A stretch of DNA of 64,000 nt from JAGNGI01 sp035448825. GTDB taxonomy: Bacteria > Fidelibacterota > UBA2242. The DNA lies in NCBI GenBank assembly GCA_035448825.1, contig DAOTJS010000001.1:124001-188000 (forward strand). Reading direction: 5' to 3'. A model generated the notes under the pieces. It worked only from the letters and a program-made list of their open reading frames with translations. It did not search any database and was not told the origin of the DNA. Positions 1 through 9,493 of the stretch are shown piece after piece. Both the position numbers and the translations under genes were made by a program. Every line of letters begins with the position of its first letter. Position 1 is the stretch's first letter.

Positions 1-1
1 A

Positions 2-2101
2 ATAAAATCATCTGCTCAAAATTTGCTGGAAATTATTAACGATATTCTGGATTTTTCCAAGATCGAGGCTCGTAAACTAAAACTGGAAGAGATTGGTTTC
101 AGTCTGGAAAAAGTCTTTCAGGACACCGCTAATATTGTAACCTTTAAAGCCCATCAGAAAAATTTGGAAATTATCTTCGGTATTGAAAAAAATGTTCCGC
201 GTTATTTAGTCGGCGATCCCTTGCGTTTGCATCAAATACTGGCGAATCTGACCAATAATGCCATCAAGTTTACGGATGCCGGAGAGATAATTATTCGGGC
301 GGAGTTGGCAGAGGAATATGACGATACAGTAAAAATCAAGTTCTCGGTCAAAGATACTGGCATTGGTCTTACTAAAGAACAGCAGAATAAGCTCTTCCAA
401 TCTTTTAGTCAGGCGGATTCCTCCACTACAAGACGTTATGGCGGCACCGGTTTGGGGTTGGCTATTTCTAAGCAATTAACCGAACTAATGCAAGGTGATA
501 TTTGGGTCGAAAGTAGATATGGTAAGGGCAGTACTTTCTACTTTACGGCCGTTTTTAAGAAGCAGGAAAATCAGAAAGTCGAGGAGTTTGTCCTTACTCC
601 TGATTTGCGAGGTTTAAAAGTACTGGTTTGTGATGATAATAGAAGTTCTCGTTCGATTATGAAAAGCGCACTTGAAACTTTCGGCTTTAAAGTCGCGCTG
701 GCTTCTTCCGGAAAAGCGGCTATAGAAATTTTAAAGAAGCATCGAGCTAAACCATTTAAGCTCATTATAATGGACTGGAAAATGCCCGAAATGGACGGTA
801 TCGAGACTATTCAAACAATTCGTAAGAATCCGGAAATTCCCTCCGCTCCAGCTATTATTATGGTCAGCGCTTATAGCGAAGAAAAATTAATTGACAATAT
901 TGAAAAAATTGGGATAGATGCCTTTTTATTGAAACCGATCACTAATTCGACCTTATTCGATACAATTATGCAGGTCTTTGGCAAAACCACCGTCAGACGC
1001 AAACGCGAAGCCATCCGAGGCCAAAGTCTTAGAAGTGAATTGTCCCTGATCAAAGGCGCCAAAATCTTAGTTGCCGAAGATAATGAAATCAATCAGCAGG
1101 TTATAGATGGGTTGCTCACTGCTTGTGGAATGGATGTCATCGTGGCTGAAAATGGTCGCATTGCAGTTCAGAAATGTCAGCAAATGCAACCATCAGAACT
1201 CGACCTGGTTTTTATGGACCTTGAGATGCCGGTATTGGATGGTTATGAAGCAACTAAAGTGATTCGCCAAATCGCGGGTTATGAAAATCTACCGATTGTC
1301 GCTCTGACAGCCGATGCGATGAGCGGTACCAAGGGAAGAGTCTTATCCGCGATGATGAATGATTATCTTACCAAACCCGTTGATCCGAACGAAGTCTATG
1401 ATATTCTGGTTAAGTGGATTCCGGTAAAAAGAAAAAAATTAAAAGATGAATCGGAACGACAGTTGGCTATAAATCTCGATTTTCCAGAAGTTTCCGGTAT
1501 TGATATACAGTCTGGCTTGAAACGGGTAGCCGGTAATAAGCAATTATATGGCAAGATTCTGCACAATTTTGCCAAAGAGAATAAAAACGTGGTAGCTGAC
1601 CTTCAGAATTATTTAGCAGATAATAATTTAGATGCGGCAGAACATCTGGTACATTCTCTCAAAGGAAGTTCTGGTAATATCGGAGCCCAGAAATTATATG
1701 AAGTCGCAGTCGCACTTGACATTGAGTTGAAATCAAAATCTCCTGATTCCACTAAAATTATAGAATTAATTCAGCAACTGAGTAGGGAACTTGACCTTGT
1801 TCTTAATACAATTCAAAAAACTGAATTGCCAGCAGAAATTATTAATTCTAATAAAACAAATAAGCCCAGGAAAGGGGCAATTGATCAGATAAAGAAATAC
1901 CAAGAATTAAAAGACTACCTGGCTGGATATGATGCAAGAGCAGGCGACATATTCCGTGCCATTAAGGGTGAACTAAGCCAATCAATTCCTGAAGTAGATT
2001 TGGCAAATATCGCTGAATCTATCGAACAATACGATTATGATCAGGCGCTATGTATTTTAGAGAAATTCATTGAAACGAGTGACAGGGTCAATAAGGATTA
2101 G
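2..2101 (+). CDS. Hybrid sensor histidine kinase with two receivers and HPt (5' truncated)
   Basis: The reading frame is open to the window edge, so the sensor part and most of the dimerisation domain are missing. The visible part (about 699 residues) starts inside the HisKA helix (NDILDFSKIEA, right after the phospho-His helix). It continues with a HATPase_c domain showing DTGIGL and GGTGLGLAI ATP-lid boxes. Two receiver domains follow; their likely phospho-accepting aspartates are visible residues 258 (MDWKMPEMDG) and 406 (MDLEMPVLDG), each with a downstream K-P. An HPt domain follows with its histidine at about 551 (HSLKGSSGN). This is the BarA/ArcB-type multistep phosphorelay layout. The stop is 1 nt before the next kinase gene, so the two are probably cotranscribed. 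No DNA-binding output is present. The signal sensed cannot be told. Confidence 0.93.
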   Translation: MKSSAQNLLEIINDILDFSKIEARKLKLEEIGFSLEKVFQDTANIVTFKAHQKNLEIIFGIEKNVPRYLVGDPLRLHQILANLTNNAIKFTDAGEIIIRAELAEEYDDTVKIKFSVKDTGIGLTKEQQNKLFQSFSQADSSTTRRYGGTGLGLAISKQLTELMQGDIWVESRYGKGSTFYFTAVFKKQENQKVEEFVLTPDLRGLKVLVCDDNRSSRSIMKSALETFGFKVALASSGKAAIEILKKHRAKPFKLIIMDWKMPEMDGIETIQTIRKNPEIPSAPAIIMVSAYSEEKLIDNIEKIGIDAFLLKPITNSTLFDTIMQVFGKTTVRRKREAIRGQSLRSELSLIKGAKILVAEDNEINQQVIDGLLTACGMDVIVAENGRIAVQKCQQMQPSELDLVFMDLEMPVLDGYEATKVIRQIAGYENLPIVALTADAMSGTKGRVLSAMMNDYLTKPVDPNEVYDILVKWIPVKRKKLKDESERQLAINLDFPEVSGIDIQSGLKRVAGNKQLYGKILHNFAKENKNVVADLQNYLADNNLDAAEHLVHSLKGSSGNIGAQKLYEVAVALDIELKSKSPDSTKIIELIQQLSRELDLVLNTIQKTELPAEIINSNKTNKPRKGAIDQIKKYQELKDYLAGYDARAGDIFRAIKGELSQSIPEVDLANIAESIEQYDYDQALCILEKFIETSDRVNKD

Positions 2102-2102
2102 T

Positions 2103-3197
2103 ATGGAAAATAAAAAACCTACGATCTTAATTGTTGATGACGTAGCAACGAATCTGGATTTTCTGAAGGGGCTATTAATAAACGAATACGATATAAAAGT
2201 GGCTAATAATGGTCAATTAGCTCTGAAAATCGCTCGCATGGGAGCAGGACCGGATTTAATTCTGCTCGATGTTATGATGCCTGGTATGGACGGTTTCCAG
2301 GTTTGTGAGGAGTTAAAGCGCGATCCGCAAACTCGGGATATTCCGATTATTTTTCTGACTGCCAGAACGGCAACAGATGATATTGTAAGAGGCTTTAAAT
2401 CCGGCGGAGTTGATTATCTGACTAAACCGTTTAATCCGCCGGAGCTACTGGCGCGTGTCCGAACCCATCTTTTGATTAAGCAACAAAATGATATTATTCT
2501 CGAACAAAACCGCGAGCAAAAAGAATTATTACATATTTTATGTCACGACCTTGCCAATCACTTTACCGTTATAAGTATGTCCCTCGAATTACTTAAAAAT
2601 GATTCAGCTATAACTGATTACCTCAGTAAAATAAAAACTGCGACTACCCATGGTATTGACATCATTAATCTGGTCAGAGAAATGCGTGCTCTCCAGGAGA
2701 AAAAAATCGAAATCTGTGCGGTGAACCTGAGAGAATGTTTGAAAGAGTCGGTTTTGCTACTTGGTGATCGCTTTGAGCAGAAAAATGTTAAACTGTTGAT
2801 AGATATTGACCATAGCCTATGGGTAATGGCTGAGAGGTGTTCTTTAATCAATTCAGTTATTAATAATTTGATGACCAATGCCCTGAAATTTTCCTTTGAA
2901 GGAGGGCAGGTCGAAATTTCGGCGGCAGAAGAAGATGACGCCGTGATTTTCAAAATCCAAGATCATGGAATTGGTATGCCAGCTGAGTTGATGAGCCAGA
3001 TTTTTGATATAACTAAAATTACAAGTCGCCCTGGGACTAAAGGCGAAATTGGAACCGGTTTTGGGATGCCATTAGTTAAATCTTTCGTCGAATTTTATGG
3101 TGGCGAAATCGAGGTGGAGTCGCGAGATATTAAGAAATATGCCGACGATCATGGTACTTTAATCACAATTAAATTCATTAATGCTAAAAATAATTAG
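2103..3197 (+). CDS. Response regulator-histidine kinase fusion
   Basis: This 364-residue protein has a receiver domain first (residues about 5-120; DD acidic pair, phospho-acceptor D56 in LLDVMMPGMDG, K in LTKPF). A short coiled linker follows, then a HisKA-like helix with H148 in LCHDLANH and a HATPase_c domain ending in GTGFGMPLV. It has no transmembrane segment and is probably cytoplasmic, taking phosphate on its receiver and so controlling its own kinase. The start at 2103 is chosen over an upstream TTG at 2070. AAGGA at 2093-2097 is well placed for it, and the TTG would overlap the preceding gene by 32 nt. The tight spacing to the upstream hybrid kinase and 12 nt to the downstream one suggest one operon. 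Confidence 0.9.
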   Translation: MENKKPTILIVDDVATNLDFLKGLLINEYDIKVANNGQLALKIARMGAGPDLILLDVMMPGMDGFQVCEELKRDPQTRDIPIIFLTARTATDDIVRGFKSGGVDYLTKPFNPPELLARVRTHLLIKQQNDIILEQNREQKELLHILCHDLANHFTVISMSLELLKNDSAITDYLSKIKTATTHGIDIINLVREMRALQEKKIEICAVNLRECLKESVLLLGDRFEQKNVKLLIDIDHSLWVMAERCSLINSVINNLMTNALKFSFEGGQVEISAAEEDDAVIFKIQDHGIGMPAELMSQIFDITKITSRPGTKGEIGTGFGMPLVKSFVEFYGGEIEVESRDIKKYADDHGTLITIKFINAKNN

Positions 3198-3209
3198 GAG
3201 GAGCAATTT

Positions 3210-6200
3210 ATGCTGAAAGTGTTGATTGTTGATGACAATAATGAGAGTCGTTCCCTATTAGAGTCGTTTCTTAACCGTCATGACTACCAGGTATTTTCTG
3301 CGGTTAACGGCAAATTGGCGCTGGATATTTTGGAGAATAATAGCATCGATTTAATCATTTCGGATATTTTGATGCCGGAAATGGATGGCTATATGTTATG
3401 CAATATTGTTAAATCTGATCCGCGCTGGAAGGACATTCCATTTATTTTCTATTCGGCTACTTTTACTTCACGACAAGATGAGATTTTTGCACTCAAATTG
3501 GGTGCTTCGCGTTTTATACGTAAACCGATTGAATCAGACCTATTTCTGAATATCATTCAAGAAGTTCTGCAAAACCGAAGTGAAGGTATTCTAGAAGTTG
3601 CGCAACCAAAGTTTAAAGAAGAAAAAGATATGTTCAAGGTCTATAGTGAACGCATAATCAAGAAACTGGAAAATAAGGTCAGTGAACTGGAAGAAAGTGA
3701 AGAACATTATCGGTCTATCTTCGAAAATTCGGCGATTGGGCTTTATCGTACAACTCCGGATGGTAGAATCATAATGGCAAATCCGACTCTGGTAAAAATG
3801 CTTGGCTTCGATTCTTTCGAGGAACTATCAAAACTAAACCTCGAAGAAGAAGGATTTGATATCAAGTACACGCGGTCGGAATTTAAAAAACGGATCGAAA
3901 CCGAGGGAAAGGTTCAAGGTATAGAATCAGTTTGGAAGCGTAAAGATAATTCGCTCATTCACGTTACCGAAAGTGCTATTGCAGTTCGGGATTCAAGAGG
4001 TGTAACCAAATATTACGAAGGTACCGTCGAGGATATTACGGCCCGCAAAAAGGCCGAGGAAGAACTAAGGGAAAGTGAAAAACACTATCGCGAATTAATT
4101 GACGGAATGAACGAAACGGTCTGGATTATAGATTTTAATGGTAATCTTATGGATGTTAACCGAACGGCATCGGAAGTCTTAGGTTATTCGAAGGAAGAAT
4201 TACTCAAGATTGGACTTTTCAGTATTGATTCCTCTTTAAAAAGGGAAGATATTAAAGCGCTTGCGCGGTTAATGCCCAAAGATAAAATCCAGATTTTTGA
4301 AACTACCCATAAAACGAAAGAGGGGAAACCAATCCCGGTTGAAATATACTCCAGTTTGATTGATTACCACGGAAAGTCCGCTATTTTGAGTATTGCCAGA
4401 GACATCACTGAGCGCAAACAAGCCGAAGCGGCGCTGAGAGAAAGCGAGGAGCGCTACCGAGCAGTGGTGGAAAATTCACAAAATGCGATTCTGATAGTTG
4501 GTGAGGATTTTAAGTTTATATATGTTAATGATGCTTTCTGTACGCTTGTTGGTAGTCCTTATGATGAAATCATTGGACATGACTTCAGAGAATTCCTGGA
4601 TGATGAGAGCAAAGCACTGGTGGGAGACAGGTATCAAAAACGCCAGCGTGGTGAGAATGTACCCAGTAGATATGAATTCAATGTCATAAGATCAAATGGA
4701 GAGATACGGAGAGTTGAAATTAGTTCTACTGTTGTCAAAGATAGTCAAGGTAAGCTTCTGACGATCGCTCAATTAATGGATCTGACAGAACGTAAACGAG
4801 CGGAGGAGGATTTAATCCGAATAATGGAAAGCGCGCAGGCTATTCTCTGGCATTCACCAGTAGTCAGACAGGAGGGAAAAGAACCGGAATTTCTGTGGAA
4901 AACTCGATATTTTAACCTGGAAGCAATTAAAAATACAATCCCGCTACCCGATTATCCAACTCATAATATTAATGATAGCTATTATTTCAGTATTCTAGAA
5001 GAGGACCGCCAGGCGATGGATCGGGTCAGTTCGGCCGCTCTGAAAAGTGGCGCCGATCGTTATAGCCAGGAATTTCGCTTGCGAGATGCCAATGGAGTAA
5101 TTCACTGGTTGTATGAGGACGCTCGGATCAAGAAAATTGACGAATCCCATTTTGAGGTAGTTGGTGTTATCACGGAGATTACGGAACGTAAAAAGGCTGA
5201 AACTGATTTACGATTAAGTGAAGAAAAATTTAAGTCATTATTTGAATATAATAGTAGTGGCGTCGCTGTATATGAAGCGGTTGATAACGGTAACGATTTC
5301 ATTATCAGAGACTTAAATAAAGCTGGTGAAAAGATTGATAAAGTAAAAAGAAGTGATGTAATCGGTAAAAGTATATTAGAAGTGTTTCCGGGCGTGAAAG
5401 ATTTTGGGTTATTTGAAGTTCTACAACAAGTCTGGCGAACCGGTAAATCGGAGAATTTTCCAGTAAAATTATATAAAGATAATCGTATTTCCGGCTGGAG
5501 AGATAATTATGTTTTTAAATTGCCGAGTGGTGAAATTGTAGCGGTTTATAATGACCTTACCAAGCAAAAGCAGGATGAAGAAGAAAAGCGTAAGTCCGAA
5601 GAAAATTTCCGATTAGTTTGGGAAAATTCGGTTGATGGTATGCGCTTGACTGATGAAAATGGGACAGTCGTAATGGTCAATCAGTCCTATTGCAAAATGG
5701 TTGGTCTTCCTAGAGAGAATCTTGAAGGTCAGCCATTTACTTTAATATATGCGCCAGAAACTCAGGCTGAAAATATGGAACATTATCTCCAGCGTTTCAG
5801 CGGTAAAATTAATCAAAGTTATTTTGAAAGGGAGGTTTTACTTCATAATGGGAGAAAAGTTTGGTTTAGTTTATCGGATTCATACTTTGAAATCGCACCC
5901 GGGAAGCGTTTATTATTGACGATTATTCGGGATATTACCGAAGAAAAAATGCGGCAAATCGAAAAGGAAGAATTGCAAAATCAGATAGTTCAGCTCCAAA
6001 AAATGGAAGCTGTTGGTAATCTGGCGGGTGGAGTCGCCCACGATTTCAATAATCTACTTACAATTATCCAGGGATATACCCAAATGCTAATGGCGCAGAA
6101 AGACAAGACTGAACCGGATTATCAAGGATTAAAGCATGTATTGGATGCCTGTAATAAGGCCGCAAATTTGACCAGACAATTATTGCTCTTCAGCCGGAAA

Positions 6201-7121
6201 CAACCTATGGAATTTAAGCCGGTTAATATTAACAACACGATTAACAACCTATTGAAGATGATCAAACGTCTTATCGGTGAGAATATTAAAATAGTCACGA
6301 ACTTAAAAGAACCTATCCAAAATATCGAAGCTGATGAAAGTAATATAGAACAGGTTATCATTAATTTGGTGGTGAATGCGCGGGACGCTATGCCGAATGG
6401 TGGTACTTTAACCATTTCAACTGAAAATGTTTCTCTTTCGGCCAAAGAATGCCAGAGAATTAAAGATTCCCACCCCGGCCGGTTTGTGCGGATTTCGGTT
6501 GCTGATACAGGTGATGGTATTCCGTCTGATATAATCGAAAAAATATTCGAGCCGTTTTTCACCACAAAAGAGGCCGGTAAAGGAACTGGCCTCGGTTTAT
6601 CGGTAGTATATGGCATTATTAAAAAACATAACGGTTGGATCAATGTCCAGAGCGAAGTTGGTCAAGGAGCGGTTTTTGATATTTATCTGCCTGTAACTGA
6701 AATGACGATTGAAGATAAAGCTCATTTATCAGCTGAGAGCCAGATGAAACGCGGCAATGGCGAAAAAATTTTGATCATCGAGGATAGCTCCGAAGTATTG
6801 AAATTCATAGCTGAAATTCTTCGCCAAAATGGGTACACACCGATAATGGCAGATAATGCCGTTGAGGCTATTGAACAGTTCCAGAACGAAAATGAGCAAA
6901 TAGATTTGATATTGGCTGACGTTGTGTTGCCGGACAGAAATGGAGTATCCGTTTCCGAAGAAATATTAACGCATAAAGAAGGTATTCCAGTTATACTCTA
7001 CAGCGGTTATGCTGAAGAATCTATTATGCAGTTAATCAGGAGAAATCCCAAGTTTATTTTTATCCAGAAGCCTTTCAAAATCAAAGAACTATTGGATTTG
7101 ATATATAAAAAATTGCATTGA
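3210..7121 (+). CDS. Multi-PAS hybrid histidine kinase (REC-PAS x6-HisKA-HATPase-REC)
   Basis: This 1303-residue protein has an N-terminal receiver (D52 in ISDILMPEMDG). About six PAS domains follow at roughly 163-285, 290-405, 411-530, 533-665, 670-790 and 795-915, most ending in the usual D-I/L-T-E-R-K-x-A-E linker. A NtrB-like HisKA domain carries H944 in GVAHDFNNLL. A HATPase_c domain (DTGDGI, GTGLGLSVV) and a C-terminal receiver (D1237 in LADVVLPDRNG) complete it. No membrane segment is evident, so it probably reads intracellular or relayed signals. A strong GGAGGAG site precedes the ATG. It closes the three-kinase cluster and is followed by hairpin repeats. The PAS ligands cannot be deduced from sequence alone. 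Confidence 0.93.
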   Translation: MLKVLIVDDNNESRSLLESFLNRHDYQVFSAVNGKLALDILENNSIDLIISDILMPEMDGYMLCNIVKSDPRWKDIPFIFYSATFTSRQDEIFALKLGASRFIRKPIESDLFLNIIQEVLQNRSEGILEVAQPKFKEEKDMFKVYSERIIKKLENKVSELEESEEHYRSIFENSAIGLYRTTPDGRIIMANPTLVKMLGFDSFEELSKLNLEEEGFDIKYTRSEFKKRIETEGKVQGIESVWKRKDNSLIHVTESAIAVRDSRGVTKYYEGTVEDITARKKAEEELRESEKHYRELIDGMNETVWIIDFNGNLMDVNRTASEVLGYSKEELLKIGLFSIDSSLKREDIKALARLMPKDKIQIFETTHKTKEGKPIPVEIYSSLIDYHGKSAILSIARDITERKQAEAALRESEERYRAVVENSQNAILIVGEDFKFIYVNDAFCTLVGSPYDEIIGHDFREFLDDESKALVGDRYQKRQRGENVPSRYEFNVIRSNGEIRRVEISSTVVKDSQGKLLTIAQLMDLTERKRAEEDLIRIMESAQAILWHSPVVRQEGKEPEFLWKTRYFNLEAIKNTIPLPDYPTHNINDSYYFSILEEDRQAMDRVSSAALKSGADRYSQEFRLRDANGVIHWLYEDARIKKIDESHFEVVGVITEITERKKAETDLRLSEEKFKSLFEYNSSGVAVYEAVDNGNDFIIRDLNKAGEKIDKVKRSDVIGKSILEVFPGVKDFGLFEVLQQVWRTGKSENFPVKLYKDNRISGWRDNYVFKLPSGEIVAVYNDLTKQKQDEEEKRKSEENFRLVWENSVDGMRLTDENGTVVMVNQSYCKMVGLPRENLEGQPFTLIYAPETQAENMEHYLQRFSGKINQSYFEREVLLHNGRKVWFSLSDSYFEIAPGKRLLLTIIRDITEEKMRQIEKEELQNQIVQLQKMEAVGNLAGGVAHDFNNLLTIIQGYTQMLMAQKDKTEPDYQGLKHVLDACNKAANLTRQLLLFSRKQPMEFKPVNINNTINNLLKMIKRLIGENIKIVTNLKEPIQNIEADESNIEQVIINLVVNARDAMPNGGTLTISTENVSLSAKECQRIKDSHPGRFVRISVADTGDGIPSDIIEKIFEPFFTTKEAGKGTGLGLSVVYGIIKKHNGWINVQSEVGQGAVFDIYLPVTEMTIEDKAHLSAESQMKRGNGEKILIIEDSSEVLKFIAEILRQNGYTPIMADNAVEAIEQFQNENEQIDLILADVVLPDRNGVSVSEEILTHKEGIPVILYSGYAEESIMQLIRRNPKFIFIQKPFKIKELLDLIYKKLH

Positions 7122-7132
7122 TTATTGACCAA

Positions 7133-7262
7133 CGTAGGACAGGCATTCCTGCCTGTCGGCTACTCGTAGGTCGAATTGTTAATTCGACCATGGCGATTTA
7201 ACAAATCGCCTTACAACGACCACATTTAATGTAAACTGACAGCCTGGAAAGGCTGTCCTACG
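7133..7262 (+). repeat. Multi-hairpin repeat unit, copy 1
   Basis: This 130-nt unit is made of consecutive perfect or near-perfect hairpins. In order they are GACAGGC/GCCTGTC, GGTCGAATT-gtt-AATTCGACC, GGCGATTT-aac-AAATCGCC, a weak TTACA...TGTAA, and GACAGCCT-ggaa-AGGCTGTC. The outer ends (CGTAGGACAG ... CTGTCCTACG) are also inverted repeats of each other, as in a miniature transposable or REP-like element. It lies directly after the stop of the kinase gene and is followed by two more copies at a period of about 149 nt. No ORF is supported here. Confidence 0.9.
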
Positions 7263-7281
7263 GTGGTATAGTGTCATTAAT

Positions 7282-7410
7282 CGTAGGACAGGCATTTTTG
7301 CCTGTCGGTTACTCGTAGGTCGAATTGTTAATTCGACCATGGCGATTTAACAAATCGCCTTACAATGACCACATTTAATGTAAGCCGACAGCCTGGAAAG
7401 GCTGTCCTAA
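7282..7410 (+). repeat. Multi-hairpin repeat unit, copy 2
   Basis: Same order of hairpins as copy 1, with a handful of substitutions (for example GGCATTTTTGCC in place of GGCATTCCTGCC). It is separated from copy 1 by 19 nt of unrelated sequence. The stems are better conserved than the loops and linkers. Confidence 0.9.
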
Positions 7411-7430
7411 AAGTGATTTATTGTTCAATT

Positions 7431-7560
7431 GTAGGACAGGCATTCTTGCCTGTCAACTTAAATGTCGGTCGAATTGTTAATTCGACCATGGCGATTTAAC
7501 AAATCGCCTTACAATGACCACATTTAATGTAAACTGACAACCTGGAAAGGCTGTCCTACG
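7431..7560 (+). repeat. Multi-hairpin repeat unit, copy 3
   Basis: Third copy, 20 nt after copy 2. It ends 17 nt before the stop codon of the minus-strand peptidase gene. The linker after the first hairpin has diverged, and one stem base of the last hairpin is changed (GACAACCT), which slightly weakens that stem. The array sits exactly between two convergent genes, so the hairpins could also stop transcription from both sides. Confidence 0.9.
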
Positions 7561-7577
7561 AATTCCGCTGAACCTGT

Positions 7578-8858
7578 CTATTTTACCTGACTTAAAATTT
7601 CCTTCAGAACGTCCTTATGGACAGTGTAGGTTAGCATTTTCAATTTGATGTAATCTTCACGATAAAAGTAATAGCCCTCGTATTTTCCCCAACGCGAACT
7701 TCGAGCCGAATCTTTTATTAAAAACCAATCCCGATCGTCAATGCGGGTATATCCGACAAGATGCAAACCGTGATCGTCGGTCGTAGTTTTATTGTAAATC
7801 CGGAATTCGCGGGCGTCCTGATTAATGTATTGATAGGGAATATCGAAATCCGGAATGAATGCTACATCTTCAAAGCCCAGGTAGCCCGGTTCACTGACAT
7901 CGCCACCGATTGCCAGACTATATCCGCTGGTAATCGCTTTTTTCAAGATTTTATACCATTCTGATAGAGGAATATTGATATAAGATGAATCGTGCCACCA
8001 ATTGTCTTCAACTTTGAATTCCGTTCGCACATAAAACGGGACAGTGGCGGTGGACATTACATCGCAATAATCATCCAGTTGCAATTTTAGGACATTGTTT
8101 AAAAAACTAACTGGAGTATATGTTTTACCTTCGTAGATAAAACTCTGAGGCGGTTCGCCAAGATATTTATTCAGAATAAGTTTAATGCTATTAAGAGCGA
8201 TTTCCTCATCCCAGTAATTATTGGTTTTACAATATTCAAGATAGTTGTGAATTTCTGCAAAAAGGCGGGTATGATCATATTTATCACCCTGCGGAAGTCC
8301 GGTATAGACTTTGGCCGGAACTGCTCCATATTTTTTCATAATGCGGAAAACGCCATTGACTTCGCCGCCTTCCCCGACGAATGAATCGCCTCTTTCGCGA
8401 ATGAACCGCGCCGCTTTTTCCAGATATTCATAATAAATGGTATGTAATTCCGATATTTTGATTTTTTGACCAGTCAGACGCATAACTTCCGATTCCAGGA
8501 AAGACGTTCCGCAAAAGCACCAGCACATTCCGGATTGATATTGGGCAATTGGAGGGAAATGATAAACGGTTTTAAACACTTCTATCGAGGCTGGTTTTTT
8601 TACTCCGGCAAGATCGGATTGGAGAGAGAGTTCATTTTTTTCGCTAATTTTGCGGCGGGCTTCTTGTTGAGCGCGAATTGCTGCAGTCAGCGAGTCCTCA
8701 CGAGCAAGGTCTTTCTCACGTTGTTCTCTCATCTGTTCCAGTACCGGGTCGTGATACCTAGGTTTATACACTGATTTATTTAGGCCTTGTGCGTTTAATG
8801 TAATAAAAACAAAAGGGATAGTAATAAAAATCGGGAGACTTTTACGAAATAGTTTCAT
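7578..8858 (-). CDS. Exported papain-like (C1 family, aminopeptidase C-like) cysteine peptidase
   Basis: The 426-residue product has a Sec signal peptide (residues 1 to about 24, ending near NAQG) and a charged, probably coiled segment at 40-80. A C1 peptidase domain follows. The oxyanion glutamine is Q106 and the nucleophile C112 in SGMCWCF, followed by FLESEVMRLTG as in FCB aminopeptidase C/bleomycin-hydrolase relatives. The histidine is probably H363 in DDHGLHLVGY. At the position where the family usually has Asn (K-N-S-W-G) this protein has D383 (IKDSA), so activity may be altered. It is probably periplasmic or surface exposed. ACGGAG precedes the ATG. It is the only protein gene on the minus strand and converges on the kinase operon. 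Confidence 0.8.
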   Translation of the reverse strand: MKLFRKSLPIFITIPFVFITLNAQGLNKSVYKPRYHDPVLEQMREQREKDLAREDSLTAAIRAQQEARRKISEKNELSLQSDLAGVKKPASIEVFKTVYHFPPIAQYQSGMCWCFCGTSFLESEVMRLTGQKIKISELHTIYYEYLEKAARFIRERGDSFVGEGGEVNGVFRIMKKYGAVPAKVYTGLPQGDKYDHTRLFAEIHNYLEYCKTNNYWDEEIALNSIKLILNKYLGEPPQSFIYEGKTYTPVSFLNNVLKLQLDDYCDVMSTATVPFYVRTEFKVEDNWWHDSSYINIPLSEWYKILKKAITSGYSLAIGGDVSEPGYLGFEDVAFIPDFDIPYQYINQDAREFRIYNKTTTDDHGLHLVGYTRIDDRDWFLIKDSARSSRWGKYEGYYFYREDYIKLKMLTYTVHKDVLKEILSQVK

Positions 8859-8894
8859 TTTTAAACTCCGTTTTAGGTACTTTTAAGTTTAGAA

Positions 8895-8922
8895 TTGACT
8901 TAATCACTTCAATGAATATTAA
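8895..8922 (+). promoter_or_regulatory. Possible sigma-70 promoter for the OsmC-like gene
   Basis: TTGACT at 8895-8900 and TATTAA at 8917-8922 are separated by 16 nt. They lie in the 167-nt gap between the divergent peptidase and OsmC genes, about 100 nt upstream of the latter. The match is moderate and the region is AT-rich, so this is a weak call. Confidence 0.3.
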
Positions 8923-9025
8923 GAAATTCATCAAACGTTTTCAATTGAAAATTAAATGTATCTGTAACTTCTGAAGGAAAATTACTATCTAAAAAATCAA
9001 AATTGATATACAAAAGGAGTCAGTA

Positions 9026-9421
9026 ATGGAAATGATAATAGATTTCCCGGAAGGGTTACGGGTAGACGCTCATTTAGGTAAGTTTACAATTCGGACTGAT
9101 CAGCCACTCAGTTCGGGCGGAGAAGAAACGGCGCCGACGCCTTTTGCACTGTTTTTGGCTTCAATAGGAACTTGTGCCGGAGTATATGTGCTCAGTTTTT
9201 GCAGACAACGCAATTTACCGACGGAAAAGGTACGCTTGATTCAGCATATAGAGCGTAATAGAGATACTGGTATAGTCAGCGAAATCAAATTAGAAATTCA
9301 AGTTCCCAAAGATTTTCCTGAAAAATATTACGATGCCCTGGTGCGTTCAGCTAGTCAGTGTACCGTCAAAAAACATCTGGAAAATCCACCGCAATTTGAA
9401 ATTTTTACCAAAGTGATTTAA
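9026..9421 (+). CDS. OsmC-family thiol peroxidase-like protein
   Basis: This 131-residue cytoplasmic protein matches the usual length of the OsmC/YhfA-type family. Both signature cysteines are present: C50 in ASIGTCAGVY and C112 in ASQCTVKKHL. Their arrangement fits the redox-active pair used by OsmC/Ohr proteins to reduce organic hydroperoxides, although many YhfA-like members have no proven substrate. An AAAGGAG site precedes the ATG. It is divergent from the peptidase gene and followed 72 nt later by tRNA-Arg. It is not clearly linked to the sugar locus. Confidence 0.85.
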   Translation: MEMIIDFPEGLRVDAHLGKFTIRTDQPLSSGGEETAPTPFALFLASIGTCAGVYVLSFCRQRNLPTEKVRLIQHIERNRDTGIVSEIKLEIQVPKDFPEKYYDALVRSASQCTVKKHLENPPQFEIFTKVI

Positions 9422-9493
9422 ATGAATAAACCTGATAAAAAATGATTGGCAAAAAATTTTATCTGTTCTAAATTAAAATGCTTTTTGAGTAAT

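Noticed and set aside
6122..6643. 173-codon minus-strand open frame
   Set aside because: Antisense to the kinase HATPase domain; its composition follows the complementary codons.
7133..7560. CRISPR array
   Set aside because: Repeat units are 130 nt with internal palindromes and intervals of 19-20 nt; no cas genes nearby and the unit length is far outside CRISPR range.
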